NCBI GenBank assembly: GCA_012976225.1
Contig: JAAVVG010000004.1
Span: 434,001-498,000, forward strand
Direction: 5' to 3'
Length of the DNA stretch: 64,000 nt
From: Golubevia sp. BC0850
Lineage: Eukaryota > Basidiomycota > Exobasidiomycetes > Golubeviales > Golubeviaceae
Shown here: positions 23,501 through 33,835 of the stretch, one piece after another
Layout of the letters: each line of letters opens with the position of its first letter
How positions within the stretch are numbered: position 1 is the stretch's first letter
The notes under the pieces: generated by a model
Databases searched by the model: none
What the model was told of the DNA's origin: nothing
Seen by the model: only the letters and a program-made list of their open reading frames with translations
Position numbers and translations under genes: made by a program

Positions 23501-24230
23501 AGAGTTGTAGCCTTCATTTCTGCGTTCTAATACGTCTTGAACCATTTGAAGAAACTTGACTATCCTAGACTCGCCTCGGACGACTCTGGTGTGAAATCCT
23601 ACTGTCTCAGGAGAACGTTGAGCGGTCTTGGCCAATGATCTGCATAGACCTGTCTTTGGTAACTCGTCGAAGACTCCATTCTGTGGAAAGGAAGGGCAAG
23701 ACGAGACGTCAGCATTAGAAGAAGGGGTAAACGACAAAGTCACCAAAGACTCAATTTTGACTCACCTGAGGCGTACGACAGACTTTGACAGCGACTGCTG
23801 AAGGTGGAATAAAGTCGGAAATAGGCGCGAGTCTAAGCGAAGTAGAAGGTTCGTCCATTCCACTATCCGTAGACGGCCGCCTATGAGAGAATTGAGTGGA
23901 CAGAGGCGAAGAAGGCAATGAAGGCTGATCCAAATTATATCCATAAACCACTCCAAAGACTCCTTTCCCAAGGTTGGACGATTCTGAGGTGTCTCCTCTC
24001 CTTAAATATTTGAGTCTTCGAAGGTCGGGAGTGGCGAGTTCTAAGGCATCGGGAGGAGGTGGAAGCTCTGAAGATCTTGGAGATGACTTTGCCGGATTTG
24101 GTTTCGAAGCGATTGAAGAATTTGAAGCAAGAGATTGGATAGATGGTTTTGGAGAGGCCTCTACTCCACCTCCATCCCGCGCCTGATCTATCCGATTTTG
24201 AAGTGCATGAATAGCGGTTGGTGAACTCAT
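20510..24230 (-). CDS. Large Ser/Thr protein kinase with HGD catalytic loop
   Basis: Five exons join in frame: 24230-23766, 23680-23222, 23118-22895, 22819-22429 and 22342-20510, giving 1,123 residues. The kinase core is visible: Gly-loop GKGVFGVVYG at 88-97, VAVKVC with Lys149, EYIVKMFDDLE, catalytic loop VHGDLKPSN with Asp319, IDFGAS with Asp338, and GSPHFMAPEV followed by SDIWSFGCTVLSLW. The catalytic loop has Gly where most kinases have Arg (HGD rather than HRD), so activation-loop control may differ. An acidic insert (ESEDEDETEEEE) sits between the N- and C-lobe parts, and a further insert separates DFG from APE (FERGEPSDSEECW). The roughly 600-residue C-terminal tail is Ser/Pro-rich with many RSxS-type sites, probably disordered and phosphorylated. 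The family within fungi was not identified; a MAPKKK or Ste20-like assignment would be guesswork. Activity is likely because all key residues except the HRD Arg are present. Confidence 0.85.
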
Positions 24231-24792
24231 CTGGTTCCCTTATGTATTAAACGAAACCGGAGAAGGAGAAGAGAGTAGAAAGAGAGAAAAGAAAGGGATA
24301 GAGGAATATGGGGAATGGGAAAGGGGAAGGAAGGGAAGAGGAAGGTGATCCCACTTGGTATGGATTGCTCTTTATAAACAACTCCAGGATCTGTGCTTGG
24401 TTTCTTTTCTAGGCGAAGAATCGGTTGAGGAGGTTCGAACTCGCACCTCAAATACCACTATAATCTCGAGTCGACAAGGGCTCGAGGGCAAAATGTGTGG
24501 TCCCGCCACCCATAGTTTCGAATGGCAATCGGACGTTTTTTCTTTTGAAACCCACTAGTTCGGATACATGGTAACATGAATGTAATTAAGGGCACGAACC
24601 CATCGAGAATTTCTCCATTTGACCTTCGACGTGTCGCGTGTCACTCAATGATCAAAGGTTTGCCACTCACCCTCGCCACTCGATGACGTCTAGAATAGAA
24701 GTGAAATTGCGAGATTATAAGTACAGTTGCGAAATTAAAGAATGACTGAATGACGAAAGAAAAAAAGGGGGGGGGCAATTGAGATCTCATTC
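24231..24792. other. Kinase promoter side and DCAF13 3' flank
   Basis: These 562 bp hold the kinase upstream region. A palindromic TTTATAAA lies near 24368-24376, about 140 bp before the kinase ATG. A run of nine G (24767-24775) after an A-run sits just past the DCAF13 stop. No gene was recognised; the plus-strand frames here are not protein-like. Confidence 0.45.
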
Positions 24793-27158
24793 CTATTCCT
24801 TGTGAGCCAGAATAGCCCCTTTTCTAGCTGCAGTCGGTTTGGCCTCGCCTTTCTGTGAAGCGTCGGAACGAGATAATAGAAGAGATTCAAGGGTCTGGAT
24901 CAGGAAACCTTGTTTGTAGAGCGGAATGCAGCCATGATTACACGACAACAGCAGCCACATCTCTTTTGACGAGGGGTTTCAGCCCTCTTGACGACACCTC
25001 CTTTCAAACTCACCTTAGTATGTTTCCTCCTCCTATCTTCCTTAACTCTTTCAGCTTCCAACATAGTTCTCTTCAATTTCTGAGCTCCTTTCACAGCTTT
25101 AGGAACATGTCTCTGTCTTTCAATCTTCTTAACATCACCACTTTCTCTCCATTTCTGTCTCAAAGCGTCTGAATATTCTCTAGCAGCTCTATCTTTTCCA
25201 GATCTGATTCCTAAAGCTTCAGAAGCTTTGGATTTCCATAACCTAACGTTTCCATCATCTGAACCTGTTAGAACGAATCTGGCGTCAAGGGTATGAGAAA
25301 CTGTAAAGATTCTTTGCATTCTTTTGGTATGATAAATATCTCTTGAATGAGAACCTTGTCCAGTTGACCATAGACGTAAAGTTCGATCATAAGATCCTGA
25401 AACTAATTCTTGACCAGTTGGAGAATAATTCACTGACATTACTGCTGCTACGTGATCTTTGTAGATTTGAGTTGCTGAGGTTAGGTTTCGCATGCTGGTG
25501 GTAGAAGATGGTTGAAAGGAAGGAGTCAATTGGAAAAGGAAGAGGGAGGTACAGTGAGAATAAAGGTTCGATACTCATCAGGAAGGTTCCGAGAGAGAGA
25601 TATGAAGTAAAGTTACTCACTCGAAAGTATACAGATTATGATCTTCACTAGCCAGCGCAAAAGTAGTAGGTTCAATTGGATTCCAAGCTAAATCATTCGC
25701 TCTCATCTATTTTCAAAACCCCGATTCAAAATTAAAAGGCGTCAGTCTCAAATCCTCCTTCTCATCCCCCCCTCCCCTTCCTGTCTCTTCTACTCACCTT
25801 CATAATCATCTTAGTAATAGGTTTCCCGCTTCTCAAATCATACAGCAATACCCCTCTATCACTTCCAGCGCTAACCAACACCTCAGTTTCACTTGGATTG
25901 AATTTCACAACGTTGATACTTTCAGCTCCCCAACTTAAATTTTGTAAAGCCGAAGTTTCAGAACCACTTGAAATAGCTCCTCTAGCCAGATCCCAAATTT
26001 GAATCGAAGAAGCAGAAGAAGCAAAAATGGGTTTGTTTTGATGATGCGATAAGGAATTGAAGGCGGTTTTTGATGACCAGGAAGTAATTGGCTGAAAGTT
26101 AAGGCAAGAGAGAGAGAGAAAAGAAGAGGGAAGATTTAGCTTTCGAGTTCAACTTCCTCCTGTTTTTTTTCGAGAAAGGATTGTGAAGCTTTGATTAAGA
26201 AAGATTTGGTTTTGAACTCACCTCACTCTTAGAAATCTCAGCATCTCTACTACTAAGTAAACCACCTTTTTTCAATTTCCCACCTGAAGTCATATCCATC
26301 CCATTTTCATCTTCTTGTTCTTCATCTTCATCTTCGGCTTCACCTGCCCAACCAGATCTACTTGGAAAAGGATCTGCATCCCAAAGTTTGATCGTTCTAT
26401 CAGTTGAACAGGACAATAATCTTCGAGCTCCACCACCATCTTGAGAATTGGAGAAAGAGAGAGGTGAAACGCAAAGAGATTGAATGATTCCTGAATGAGC
26501 TTTTGGATACCTGTGGATTAGTGATTGTTGAGATAGGTCCCAGAGACGGATTTCTGAGGAGTTTTTTTTAGAAGGGAGAGAGGAAGTGAGGAGGTGGTTA
26601 GAAGAAAGAAAGGTGGGAGAGTTTGGGAGAGCTGCATGTCTCGAGTTAGACTCCAGCTTCTCAAGCTCTATCCTCTGATCTCAATCGATCTTTCTCTTCT
26701 GATTCATCATCTAGGCCTCATCTCTTTCCCTTTCCCATCGGCCTCTTGTCCTCATCTCTCATACAGTCACACTCAGTCCACTCACCTCCATCACCACTTC
26801 CACTAGCCACAAAGTTCAACCTTCTAAGGTCAGTAGCCAAAGAATAGACGCCATCTATATGACCATCGAGACTAGCAACGAAAGGTTTAGCAAAGAGCCT
26901 ATCCAATTTGGCAGCATTTAGAGCTCTGGTGTATTCTCTGGGTTTGTCGAATGGATGAAGGTTTGGATCTAAGTTTCTAGATTGAGGAGCCGCATCCCCT
27001 AATTTTGATGGGGCGTGATTATCTAGTGATCTAGAAAGCGTTTTGATTTTCTGGAAAAGGACGAGAGAGAGAGAGGACGGTGAGATGGAAGGGGGAAAGA
27101 GGTTAGAAGAACTGGAAGAGAAGAGAAGATGATTGGGAGAGCAAGCTAAGCTCACCAT
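24793..27158 (-). CDS. SOF1: WD40 protein SOF1/DCAF13, SSU processome component
   Basis: Seven exons: 27158-27156 (the start codon alone), 27050-26786, 26553-26222, 26091-25798, 25706-25621, 25494-25014 and 24852-24793, giving 506 residues. The DCAF13/Sof1 family is unmistakable: MKIKTLSRSLDNH, HPFDKPREYTRALNAAKLDRLFAKPF, SLDGHIDGVYSLA, several WD repeats ending SxQIWDLA, IKLWDAD and LRLWSTG, then RDIYHTKRMQRIFTVSHTLD, GNVRLWKSKASE, and the basic Sof1 C-terminal domain (REYSDALRQKW, RHVPKAVKGAQ). The protein works in the nucleolus in U3 snoRNP-dependent 18S rRNA maturation, and in animals is also a CRL4 substrate receptor. An acidic insert (GEAEDEDEEQEDENG) interrupts one repeat. The first intron falls immediately after the ATG, so the start codon is an exon's last three bases. 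The gene is divergent from ATP12 with 258 bp between starts. Confidence 0.93.
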
Positions 27159-27416
27159 GTCAGGATTTGAATGAGGTGAGGATGAATTGATGTTGTAGCT
27201 TGTTCTTGTTCTTGATCTGAGGTAAAAGGTTAGATTGAATCAAAGAAGAATGGGGGGGGGATAGTGGCTAGGAAGATGGTCCAAGAGAGAAGATTTAATG
27301 GCTGCCAAAAATTCAAAACTTGTTCAGAACATCACTCCGACCAAAGCAGCCAAGCATCCCATCTGATTTGATTCTTGATTCTATTCTGATAAGTTATCCA
27401 GTTCGCTTCTTCTAGC

Positions 27417-28917
27417 ATGATCTCCTCAACTCTCTTGTCAATCCCACTGCGAGCTTCAACCTCAGCTTGTTCAATTCGAACCACTTCAAGTTCTTCAATC
27501 ATCTACAGATCCTTCATCTCATCTTCTTCCCATCAAAATCAACTTCCACACTCAACAGATGATTCAACTCCTTTCAATGCACCTACGCCTCTACCGACTG
27601 CATCAGAACTCAAAACGTCAGCTACCAGAGTTGCAGAACAAACGATGAGAAGGTTTTGGAAGACTGTCAATTTAAGAAAGCATGAATCAACAAAGAACTT
27701 CCCTTTCCCTCACTACACTGTAGATTTAGATAACAGAAGTTTGAGAACTCCGGAATTTGCTGTTCTCAGAGTTCCCTTGGAGAGACCTCTGTTGGCTGCT
27801 TTGATAGCTAATGAATGGCAGGAACAGAATTCCATCTTGAAACCTCATACTTTACCTTTGGTGAGTTTAGTTTGGCTATTTTCAGCTGAGTTGGAAGAGT
27901 TAGAGTCAGGATCAGATGCATAGAATGCTAGAATCGAGTCAGTCGTTTCAAGGGGAGAGGTAGGGTTGCTTGGGTAGAGAAGGATAGCAAGCTGAAGTTC
28001 TCAAGGCAGGGACCACTGCTCGTTTGGATCTTAGAGGTTTGACTAGTTCTAAAAGCTTCTTTTCTTCAAAAATGAATCATCTAACTTCAGACCTGCTGAA
28101 GTCCTCAAGACTTAAAACTCAGAAGTGTTTCGAGAGGGTCTGAGCTCTCTTTCTTCTTTACCTCTCTTCTGAACTCCCAATCTCTTTTCCCCTTCTTTCT
28201 CCAACTCCCCTTCGACCATTTCCCAGACCTCGCTGGTAGCAAGATCAATAGACGGTCTAGCAACAGAGGAACAACGTTCAAAAGTTTGCGATGATTTGAT
28301 GAAATACTTTGAAACTGATACTATTTGGTAAGTCTTCCTTTTGGTTCATGGCAACATTTTTTTCTAGTGCTTCTGCTTTCCTTTCAACTTCTAGTCTTCC
28401 ATTCTTGAAAGGGGTCTGCAACCCAGCCTAGTCTCAAGTCCTCAACCTATCGAAAACGAAAACCTTCTCTGACCTCCCCTCCCCTCCCCTCCTCCCCCTT
28501 CTCAGCTTCTTCGAAGACAACCCTCAAATCCTAGTCTCCCTGCAATCTTCTCACTGGACTCCTCTCCTCCAATGGGCACGTTCTCAATTCAAAATCCCAA
28601 TCTCCTTATTTCAAGATCAACTCCTATCAGTTTCTCAACAACCAGAAGCCACAAAAACTCTACGTTCCTACATTTCAAAATTCAATTCTCTAGAATTAGC
28701 AGCCTTGGAACGTTCAATTCTTTCTACAAAATCTTTTTTGATAGGATTAGCACTTTTGGAAGGTGAAATCGATTTGGAAATGGCTTGTCAAGCTACTGAA
28801 GTAGAGGTTAGATCTCAAATTCAAAGATGGGGTGAAGTTGAAGATACTCATGATGTTGATGCTGCTGATTTGAGAGTTAGGTTGGGAAGTGTTGGAGTGG
28901 CTTTGTGTAGAGAATAA
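27417..28917 (+). CDS. ATP12: ATP12 chaperone for F1-ATPase alpha subunit, mitochondrial
   Basis: Three exons, 27417-27860, 28227-28327 and 28506-28917, give 318 residues. The N-terminus is a Ser/Arg-rich mitochondrial presequence. The ATP12 core follows: RFWKTVNLRKHES, YTVDLDNRSLRTP, VPLERPLLAALIANEWQEQ, the helical TSLVARSIDGLATEEQRSKVCDDLMKYFETDTIC, and ESLELAALERS-like and KSFLIGLALLEGEIDLEMACQATEVEVRSQIQRWGEVEDTHDVD regions at the C-terminus. The C-terminal acidic motif (RWGEVEDTHD) is the conserved functional end of the family. The protein binds the F1 alpha subunit in the matrix until it pairs with beta, so it is required for ATP synthase assembly. Intron 1 is 366 nt, long for this window, and intron 2 ends in a C-run tract just before the acceptor. 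It shares a divergent promoter with the SOF1 gene. Confidence 0.95.
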
Positions 28918-29064
28918 GGAAGAAATGTAATTTTCTGGGATCTCTTTGTATTTTCTATCTTTGGGTTTTGAGATCTTTGAATCTGAATCTCCTTCAAGTT
29001 TTGTGGGCACTGAAAGAGTAAGATTAGGCCGTGTCCTTCCTTTCGTGATGGGTCAGATCCCCCG
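28918..29064. other. ATP12 3' flank
   Basis: A short non-coding stretch after the ATP12 stop. Nothing is recognisable beyond likely 3' untranslated sequence. Confidence 0.4.
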
Positions 29065-29322
29065 CTAGGCAGCTGGTCGGTGAAAGGGAAGGTAGACATA
29101 TTGTAGGAAGACTGGAATTTCGCTTCTAAAGGAATTAGGGTCGTTCTTGTCGTTTCTCAAGTTCTTGAGATCTTTTCTTGGTTTCGTGAGAGTGAAAGAA
29201 TCAGCTGGATCAGATGGGTAAGGTGGAAAGCCTTTGACATCGGGATAACAGCTAGAGGAATCAGAAGATGGGGAGGATGGAGACGATGTAGAAGCTTTCA
29301 AGCTTGAAGCGATGGTAGTCAT
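29065..29322 (-). CDS. Possible small hypothetical protein
   Basis: An 85-codon open frame starts at ATG 29322 (MTTIASSLKAS). Its composition is protein-like after a Ser-rich start (GFPPYPSDPADSFTLTKPRKDLKNLRNDKNDP). It has no membrane segment and no domain that I recognise. It lies between the converging ATP12 end and the divergent promoter of the coiled-coil gene. It could be a real small gene, perhaps with a further exon, or chance. Only the frame and its codon-like composition support it. Confidence 0.3.
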   Translation of the reverse strand: MTTIASSLKASTSSPSSPSSDSSSCYPDVKGFPPYPSDPADSFTLTKPRKDLKNLRNDKNDPNSFRSEIPVFLQYVYLPFHRPAA

Positions 29323-29427
29323 CGCGTAGGAGGAGGATCATGCTCAATGAGGTTCAGGTTGGTCTTAACTTTGATACACAACTTGGAGCACCGGCCAGCG
29401 CGGGAGGGCACGGAGGAGGGCGCATAT

Positions 29428-29483
29428 GATGGCGCAGAGGATGGCGCAGAGGGGGGTGCAGAGGGGTGCAGAGGGGGGTGCAG
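29428..29483 (+). repeat. Short G-rich tandem repeat upstream of coiled-coil gene
   Basis: Imperfect tandem units of the form (A)TGGCGCAGAGG, then GGGGTGCAGAGG, are repeated about five times. The unit is 12-14 bp. The block ends directly before a CACGTG motif and a TATA box. It is G-rich on the plus strand. Confidence 0.7.
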
Positions 29484-29505
29484 CACGTGACTCGAGACGT
29501 ATAAA
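29484..29505 (+). promoter_or_regulatory. E-box plus TATA core promoter
   Basis: CACGTG at 29484-29489 is followed 10 bp later by TATAAA (29500-29505). The next ATG on this strand is at 29576, about 70 bp downstream, a normal spacing. CACGTG is a palindromic bHLH (Cbf1/Pho4-type) site in fungi; binding here is inferred only. Confidence 0.55.
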
Positions 29506-29575
29506 AGAGCCACTAGAATTGGGAAAATCCATGAGAATTATTCCCTTTCATCTCATCATTTTCTTAAATTCCAAG

Positions 29576-30293
29576 ATGTCCGGCCAAACTTTCTTTTCAG
29601 CCTCTCAACCTTTTCACTCTTTCCCATCTTCTCAATCTCGTAGTGACTCTTCAACCACTCTGGAACATGGCACTCTTTCCGGAGTTCAAGGGATGGAGGA
29701 GGCAAGAGGCGAAGCTAACAAAATGATGCACGGAGCTGCCACTTGAGTAACCCTGTGAGTAACTCCACCTTCAACTCCTCGCCTTCCATCCTGTTCTTCT
29801 TCCAACTGGTTTTCTTCTTCTGCTACTTATCTTTCTCTTTCTTTGGGCCTCCTCTCATCCAGTCGACTCAATCAGGGGAAGTAGCACTGTTACTCGTCAA
29901 GGTCCAGCTCTGCCACAGGCAACTCACGGTGTGAGTCTTTAAAATCGACTTCAGAATCATTTCTCTCTTCTTCTGCCAGATGCCACTCTCGACATCTCCA
30001 GATCTTCCACCAGAGAGGTTCTTCAATGGAGCGTCTCTCGTTTCGAACACTTTCAGTCGACATTGAACAGTTTCAAGACTACTCTCTCTCAGGTTCAAAG
30101 AAGAAGTGAGGTGATGGAAATCAGAAATGAGAAGAGGCTTTCCGACTCGGAAAAGGAAATGGAGAGTGTTAGAGGCGTGAACGAGTATCTTCTAAAAATG
30201 GTCGTCGTTTTGGCCGCTTCTCTGAAAGAAGTCGGTCTGCTTAAGGAGGAAGCTATCGACATGGAGGCATTAAAGGAAGAGCTGTGTTCCTAA
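29576..30293 (+). CDS. Small coiled-coil hypothetical protein, exon structure unresolved
   Basis: The first exon opens at ATG 29576 with MSGQTFFSASQPF and GVQGMEEARGEANKMM. A second exon (about 29863-29930, RGSSTVTRQGPALPQATH) joins in frame through a GTGTGAG donor and TGCCAG acceptor to the last exon (about 29981-30293). That exon encodes a helical segment (STREVLQWSVSRFEHFQSTL, RRSEVMEIRNEKRL) and ends LKEEAIDMEALKEELCS. The last part is heptad-like and probably forms a coiled coil. No family was recognised. The first junction is a problem: an in-frame TGA follows the first exon before any GT donor of the right phase, so either a non-canonical site is used or the first exon belongs to another frame. 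The promoter directly upstream (CACGTG and TATAAA) supports a gene here. Confidence 0.5.
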
Positions 30294-30432
30294 TTTCCGT
30301 CTTCCTAATCACTCTTGTCTCTCGAATCTTTACTGTAAATTCATCAAAAGAAGCACTTGTCCTTCGTAAATTAAATCCTTGTCCTATAATTATATAAAAG
30401 ACTGATAACTACAAGAACGAGAATAGCGTTGC

Positions 30433-31686
30433 CTAGTTCAGACGTCTCGCCTTGTTCTCTGGTGGGGCTTGATCTGATGTTTTGTCTCCTTCTGCCGTCT
30501 CAGGTTCTTCAGCTGGCATGGCCATGAGAAGAAGGAGAGGAATTGCGTCTGAGGTTTGAGGAGTTAGAGAGTCGGTTGTCAGAAAAGGAGTGAGAGTGAG
30601 AATCACCTACTTCCGATCAGCTCCATCGCTACTCACAGTACCAGTATTTTTGAATGAAGGACTTCTCTGAAACTGGTTCCTTGGCAGTTCCATCCTCTTT
30701 AACAGCAATCGGAGTTCGTAGAGGTGGGCTGAAGCAACGAGAAGAGAAAGCGTCAGAGAACAGAGATCTGTCGATGTGCTACCAACAAGTTTAAAACTCA
30801 TTTTCGGCTCATGAAATGAGCTCAAACTCACCTTGGAGCGGCAGAAGGCGATCGAATCTTGATCTCAGTCTTGACTAGAGGAGAGGATTTTTGAGCAGAA
30901 ATAGTAGAGATTGGACAGCCATTGGGCGAGAGAGTTAAGTCCCTGATTGAGTAGCTGAGAGAGTATGGTTTTGAAGAAGTTGCTGGTGAGACATGGAAAG
31001 TGATGAGCTCAGATAGGGTGTAGGAAGATGTGAGGTGACACTGTGAGGGGAGGAGGGGAGAGGTAAGTGTGTCAGAACTGCAGAACGGAAGGGTAGACCC
31101 TATCTTCTCAATCAACCAGAGTGTATTACTTAGATCTATGACATATCACATAGTCAAACAGATGATTTTCAGGGGCTACGATAGTACTCGAGGATGTTCG
31201 AACTACCTTATCTGCTGCTGTCCTCACTCTAACCCCTCCGGAGCTCTTTGTACTGTTTCCCATTCCCCGCACGAACACGGATGCATTTTTTGAAGTCTCT
31301 AATCCCGACAGACCGAGACTCACCTTCTTCAAAGAGGTCAGCAAGCCCTTCTCGAGCTTCACATCCTCACTGAACCTTCCTCCCAGTTTCTGACTTCCTT
31401 CCACCAACATCAATTGATACATCGAGTGAGCATCGTTGACATCCTTCGATTGATCTAACAGTGAAATCAAAGCATCCTCGGAGGTCGATTGATACGAAGG
31501 GATTGGGTTTGGACTTGAAGAATCGAATTCCATGATGGCTCTTGAAGTCCAACCAGCTTTGGCGCTTGAGGAAGGATCGATGATTCTATGGAAGAGAGTG
31601 TAGGTTTGGATTTGAGTAGATTCAGCTGATATTATGCTAATCAGCAGTGAGAGGATCACTAGTGAAAGACCGAGAGGGTTGATCAT
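30433..31686 (-). CDS. EMC10: ER membrane complex subunit 10 (EMC10)
   Basis: Four exons, 31686-31324, 31040-30832, 30728-30637 and 30548-30433, give 259 residues. A signal peptide (LGLSLVILSLLISIISAES) leads into a luminal domain with YTLFHRIIDPSS, CHLTSSYTLSELITFHVSPATSSKPYSLSYS and an acidic linker. It ends in EKSFIQKYWYYAIPLLLLMAM, a membrane anchor with the EMC10 (F/Q)QKYW signature, then a short charged tail. EMC10 belongs to the conserved complex that inserts and stabilises multi-pass and tail-anchored proteins in the ER membrane; it sits mainly on the luminal side. I set the first intron to end at the CCTCACAG acceptor because it gives phase 0 and restores the CxLxxSYTLSE motif; this intron is 283 nt. 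An upstream ATG at 31776 would add residues before the signal peptide and is less likely. Confidence 0.87.
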
Positions 31687-31881
31687 CTTTGAGGTGATGG
31701 CAGAGATCGAAGTGCAGCAGTGTCTTTGACGATGGACAACGTCGTCAGTGGCAAAATAGAGTGAAAAGACTCCCAACAGCCCAATCGCAAGAGAAAAAAA
31801 TGTTACAAGGTAGAATAGTTGAACCTTAGTCCAAACAAATGAAAGGCAAGGCAGCGCAAAGGAGAAGGAACATGCAGAGAA

Positions 31882-33118
31882 TCACCCCATCAGTCTCTCC
31901 TTCTCTCTATCGATTACTCCAATCTCATATCTCTGGTCTTTCCAACTGAAGCTTCCACCTCTACCATCTGACCTTAGATCTAATCCGTCCGAGAGTGTAG
32001 TTAAGACCAAAGCTGAAGAGAGAAGTGAATACGTTCCGTAAGGACCTGTAGAGTTCAATTCCCAATCTGAGCTTGAAGACGTCTTCGCTTCCATTCTTGA
32101 ACCTTCTTTCGATGATAGATCTGAATTTTCAGCTTGCTTTCCCGTATTTGAAGATTTCGTCGTTCTCCTCTGAGAAGGTCCAGACGGAGCAGGATGATAA
32201 AGATATCCAGTCTTCTCACAAACGAACAGTTTCTCAGGTTGGAATTCCATCTCGAAAGTTCCAGCCCATTTTAACATCCCATTTTCGGTCAGTTCCCTGA
32301 AGACTATCGGAGCATCGATTGATTTGACGAAATTCAGCTCGCCCATGCAAGGAGATATCCATCTGTAACCTTTCTGGAAAGCTAGCTCTTGGATCGTTTT
32401 GAGCTTTGATTGAGAAAGTTCGATTTCCCAGTCATTTTCTGATTCTGCATCTTCTAGTTGAACTTTAGCAGGGTCGGCTTCAGCTAGGGTTTGAGAGATG
32501 TTGGAAGAGATGCTAAAAGGTTCATTGGAGGTCGGATCCGATATCGATCCATTGGATTTGAGTTTCTTGAAGAAAAAATCTAGGAACTGAGAGGATTTGA
32601 AACCTGGAAGAGATGGAGGTTAGAAGAAGCTCGATGAGTGAAGATTCCAAAGAGAGAGCCCAGGACCCAGGTGGAGGACGAGCTGGCGTGAGGACGCACA
32701 TGAAGTCAAGTTCTTTGGAACAGTGTCATGTAGGAAGAGCTGCGAAAGATAGAAGTAGTTTTTTTCAAGGCAACGAGAGTTAAGTGAGTTAGAGCCGGAG
32801 AGATCGAAGAGGCACAGAGCGAAGGACTGAAAAGTATTGGCATCTGATAGACACTCTTATCGCAACTCACCTGGCCATGAACGTCGACTGCAGATTCGGA
32901 TTGAGGAAAAGGATCCAAGAACAGTAACAGTCAATGACTAGAGCGAACGATGCGATTAAGGGTCGAGATTTTTTTGCTGACCACTCACCAACATACCGAT
33001 AGATTCTAGGTTTGGCATCCTTCTGAAGCTTGATGGACGATCGACTGAACTGTCGAAATGTCGCTGAATATGCAGAAGGAAGGGATCGAGGTGTTAGCCT
33101 GAGAGTTGCAAAGATCAT
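31882..33118 (-). CDS. UPF0598 (C8orf82-like) mitochondrial protein
   Basis: Four exons, 33118-32989, 32887-32871 (17 nt), 32739-32700 and 32603-31882, give 302 residues. The N-terminus is an Arg/Ser-rich presequence (TLRLTPRSLPSAYSATFRQFSRSS). Then come the UPF0598 blocks: IYRYVVDVHGQ, LFLHDTVPKNLTSCFKSSQFLDFFFKKL, YRWISPCMGELNFV, APIVFREL, and LYHPAPSG, with a Ser-rich insert before a final WKDQRYEIG. The order matches the human C8orf82 family, whose function is not known; a mitochondrial location is predicted from the presequence. The 17-nt second exon encodes the VDVHG block and is needed for the motif to be whole. An earlier in-frame ATG at 33202 would give a longer leader. The gene points away from the HDA1-type deacetylase, whose start lies 717 bp to the right. 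Confidence 0.88.
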
Positions 33119-33835
33119 TTCCGATGTAGGTGTGAAGAAGAACTGAAGAAGTCTTGTATTCTCGAAGAGACGTATAACTTTTTTCTCTCCTCGCCAACCC
33201 ATTTTCCTACAATTTATCAAGAAGAGAGTCCTTATCCCTTACAAAATCTCCAAGTTGAAACTCCATCTATCAAGAGCCTAAAAGGTGTCAGGTAAGTGTA
33301 CCATGCCTCGCTCTCTCCCGTTCGAGACCCTCTACGAATCCCGCCAGTATCGTCATTACTCCCGAGCAGGTACAGCATAGAAAATGTTTTCCAGGATCAA
33401 ATGGACTGAGAGAAAGCTAAAGTGGATAAGATCACCTCCATGTTTCCTTGAAATGCTTTGAGAGTCCCAATCTCTTGTCGGCGCCTTCGAAGCTGGACTC
33501 TTTCTCTCTCTCATGTATTTTTCTACCAGAAATTGATCCAGAGAAAACGATGCTCTACGGTCTGACTTGCTTTATGTTTCTGATCGAGTTTACCAAGGAC
33601 ACTGTGTCAGAGCAACTAAATGGAAGACCAGCTCATCTAGTACCTCTGCGTGTCACTCCAAAATCACCTCCTGAGAGAAGAAATGGACAACAGTGGCTAG
33701 AAAACAGAACGCTATATTATGGAAAGAAAAAGAATCTATAAGAGCTGGAACGCCACTGAATGAAGCTCCAACGCGTGTCTATCACTTCTCTCCTGACCCA
33801 CACCATCTGCTCCAGTCTTGGAAGATCACTGGAAG
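33119..33835. other. Divergent upstream region of UPF0598 and HDA1-type genes
   Basis: These 717 bp separate two divergent starts, so both promoters lie here. Open frames at 33448-33741 and 33693-33977 are short and have no features; part of the latter overlaps the deacetylase start in another frame. No TATA box or repeat stands out. Confidence 0.45.

Noticed and set aside
24425-24455. tRNA B-box-like GGTTCGAACTC
   Set aside because: The flanking bases do not form a T-arm or cloverleaf, and no A box lies at the right distance. Similar GGTTCGA matches at 53059 and 43553 also failed.
31126-31318. Read-through of EMC10 exon 1 (VSLGLSGLETSK and on)
   Set aside because: The GTGAGT donor and a downstream CCTCACAG acceptor give a continuous EMC10 motif; the read-through does not match the family.
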